The notes under the pieces are model-generated. The model was given only the letters and a program-made list of their open reading frames with translations. It was not told where the DNA came from and ran no database searches. A stretch of DNA of 5,416 nt, from positions 1-5,416 of the forward strand of contig JAAZDU010000257.1 in the NCBI GenBank assembly GCA_012512665.1, given 5' to 3'. The translations under genes were made by a program, and so were the position numbers. Source of the stretch: Bacillota bacterium (GTDB taxonomy: Bacteria; Bacillota; Dethiobacteria; DTU022; JAAZDU01). Shown here in pieces: positions 5,337 through 5,416 of the stretch (within the stretch, counting starts at the first letter, position 1; each line of letters begins with the position of its first letter).

Positions 5337-5416
5337 ATGAGCAAAGCCATGCTGATAGATACGAGCAAGTGCATAGGCTGCCGCGGCTGCCAGGCGGCCT
5401 GCAAGCAGTGGAACCA
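5337..5416 (+). CDS. fdnH: formate dehydrogenase iron-sulfur (beta) subunit, 5' end only
   Basis: Only the first 26 codons are in the window. They carry a classic ferredoxin motif, C12-x2-C15-x2-C18-x3-C22 (CIGCRGCQAAC), preceded by LIDTSK and followed by KQWN, as in FdnH/FdoH and related 4Fe-4S electron-transfer subunits. The protein would take electrons from the alpha-subunit cluster and pass them to a membrane subunit. It begins directly with the first cluster domain and lacks the roughly 25-residue N-terminal extension of E. coli FdnH. It has no signal peptide, so it should be exported as a passenger of the Tat-targeted alpha subunit. AGGAAGGGGG (5319-5328) lies 8 nt before ATG 5337, and only 3 nt separate this start from the alpha stop, which suggests translational coupling. 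ATG 5349 is an alternative start. The symbol is by position and motif; a NarH/HybA-like naming is possible. Confidence 0.88.
   Translation, partial: MSKAMLIDTSKCIGCRGCQAACKQWN

Noticed and set aside
1..5416. CRISPR array, insertion sequence, tRNA or rRNA genes
   Set aside because: No regularly spaced repeats, transposase motifs, terminal inverted repeats or cloverleaf sequences were seen on either strand.

Overview
The window looks like a chromosomal segment of an anaerobic bacterium, most likely a Gram-positive clostridial lineage (Peptococcaceae-like). Evidence for this: purine-rich AAGGAGG-type Shine-Dalgarno sites, frequent TTG/GTG starts, a DUF3786 protein (a family I associate with anaerobes) and a Tat-exported selenocysteine formate dehydrogenase. 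The species cannot be fixed from this sequence.

Layout. Positions 49-675 (minus strand) encode a DUF3786 protein of unknown function. It has its own strong extended -10 promoter and a weak hairpin/T-tract at its 3' end. Positions 676-1331 are a divergent, AT-rich control region. It holds a near-consensus sigma-A promoter for the rightward operon (TTGACA-17-GATAAT, 1025-1053), two tandem GTTA-N6-TAAC dyads exactly 42 bp apart just downstream of the -10, a very short ORF, a 20-codon leader-type ORF and a terminator-like hairpin (1196-1229).

The rightward operon follows: fdhE (an FDH maturation protein with four CxxC pairs, about 1332-2237), then a complete FdnG-type formate dehydrogenase catalytic subunit (2262-5333, 1023 residues), then the first 26 codons of the iron-sulfur beta subunit (5337 to the window end). 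The gaps are 24 and 3 nt, so the genes are probably co-transcribed and translationally coupled.

The central point is the in-frame UGA at 2859-2861. It is not a disruption. It lies exactly where FdnG/FdhF proteins carry the molybdenum-ligating selenocysteine and is followed by His. A bacterial SECIS hairpin starts 11 nt later, with a GGUCU loop and a bulged U. An annotation that treats UGA as stop would break this one gene into a 199-residue fragment and an 807-residue fragment starting at 2910.

Working together: the alpha subunit (Tat signal, [4Fe-4S], Mo/W-bis-MGD, Sec) is matured with FdhE, exported folded with the beta subunit, and oxidises formate outside the membrane. Electrons pass through the beta ferredoxin subunit, presumably to a membrane cytochrome b or similar subunit encoded beyond the window. 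The enzyme system is known. The least explained part of the window is the roughly 210-nt leader between the operon promoter and fdhE.
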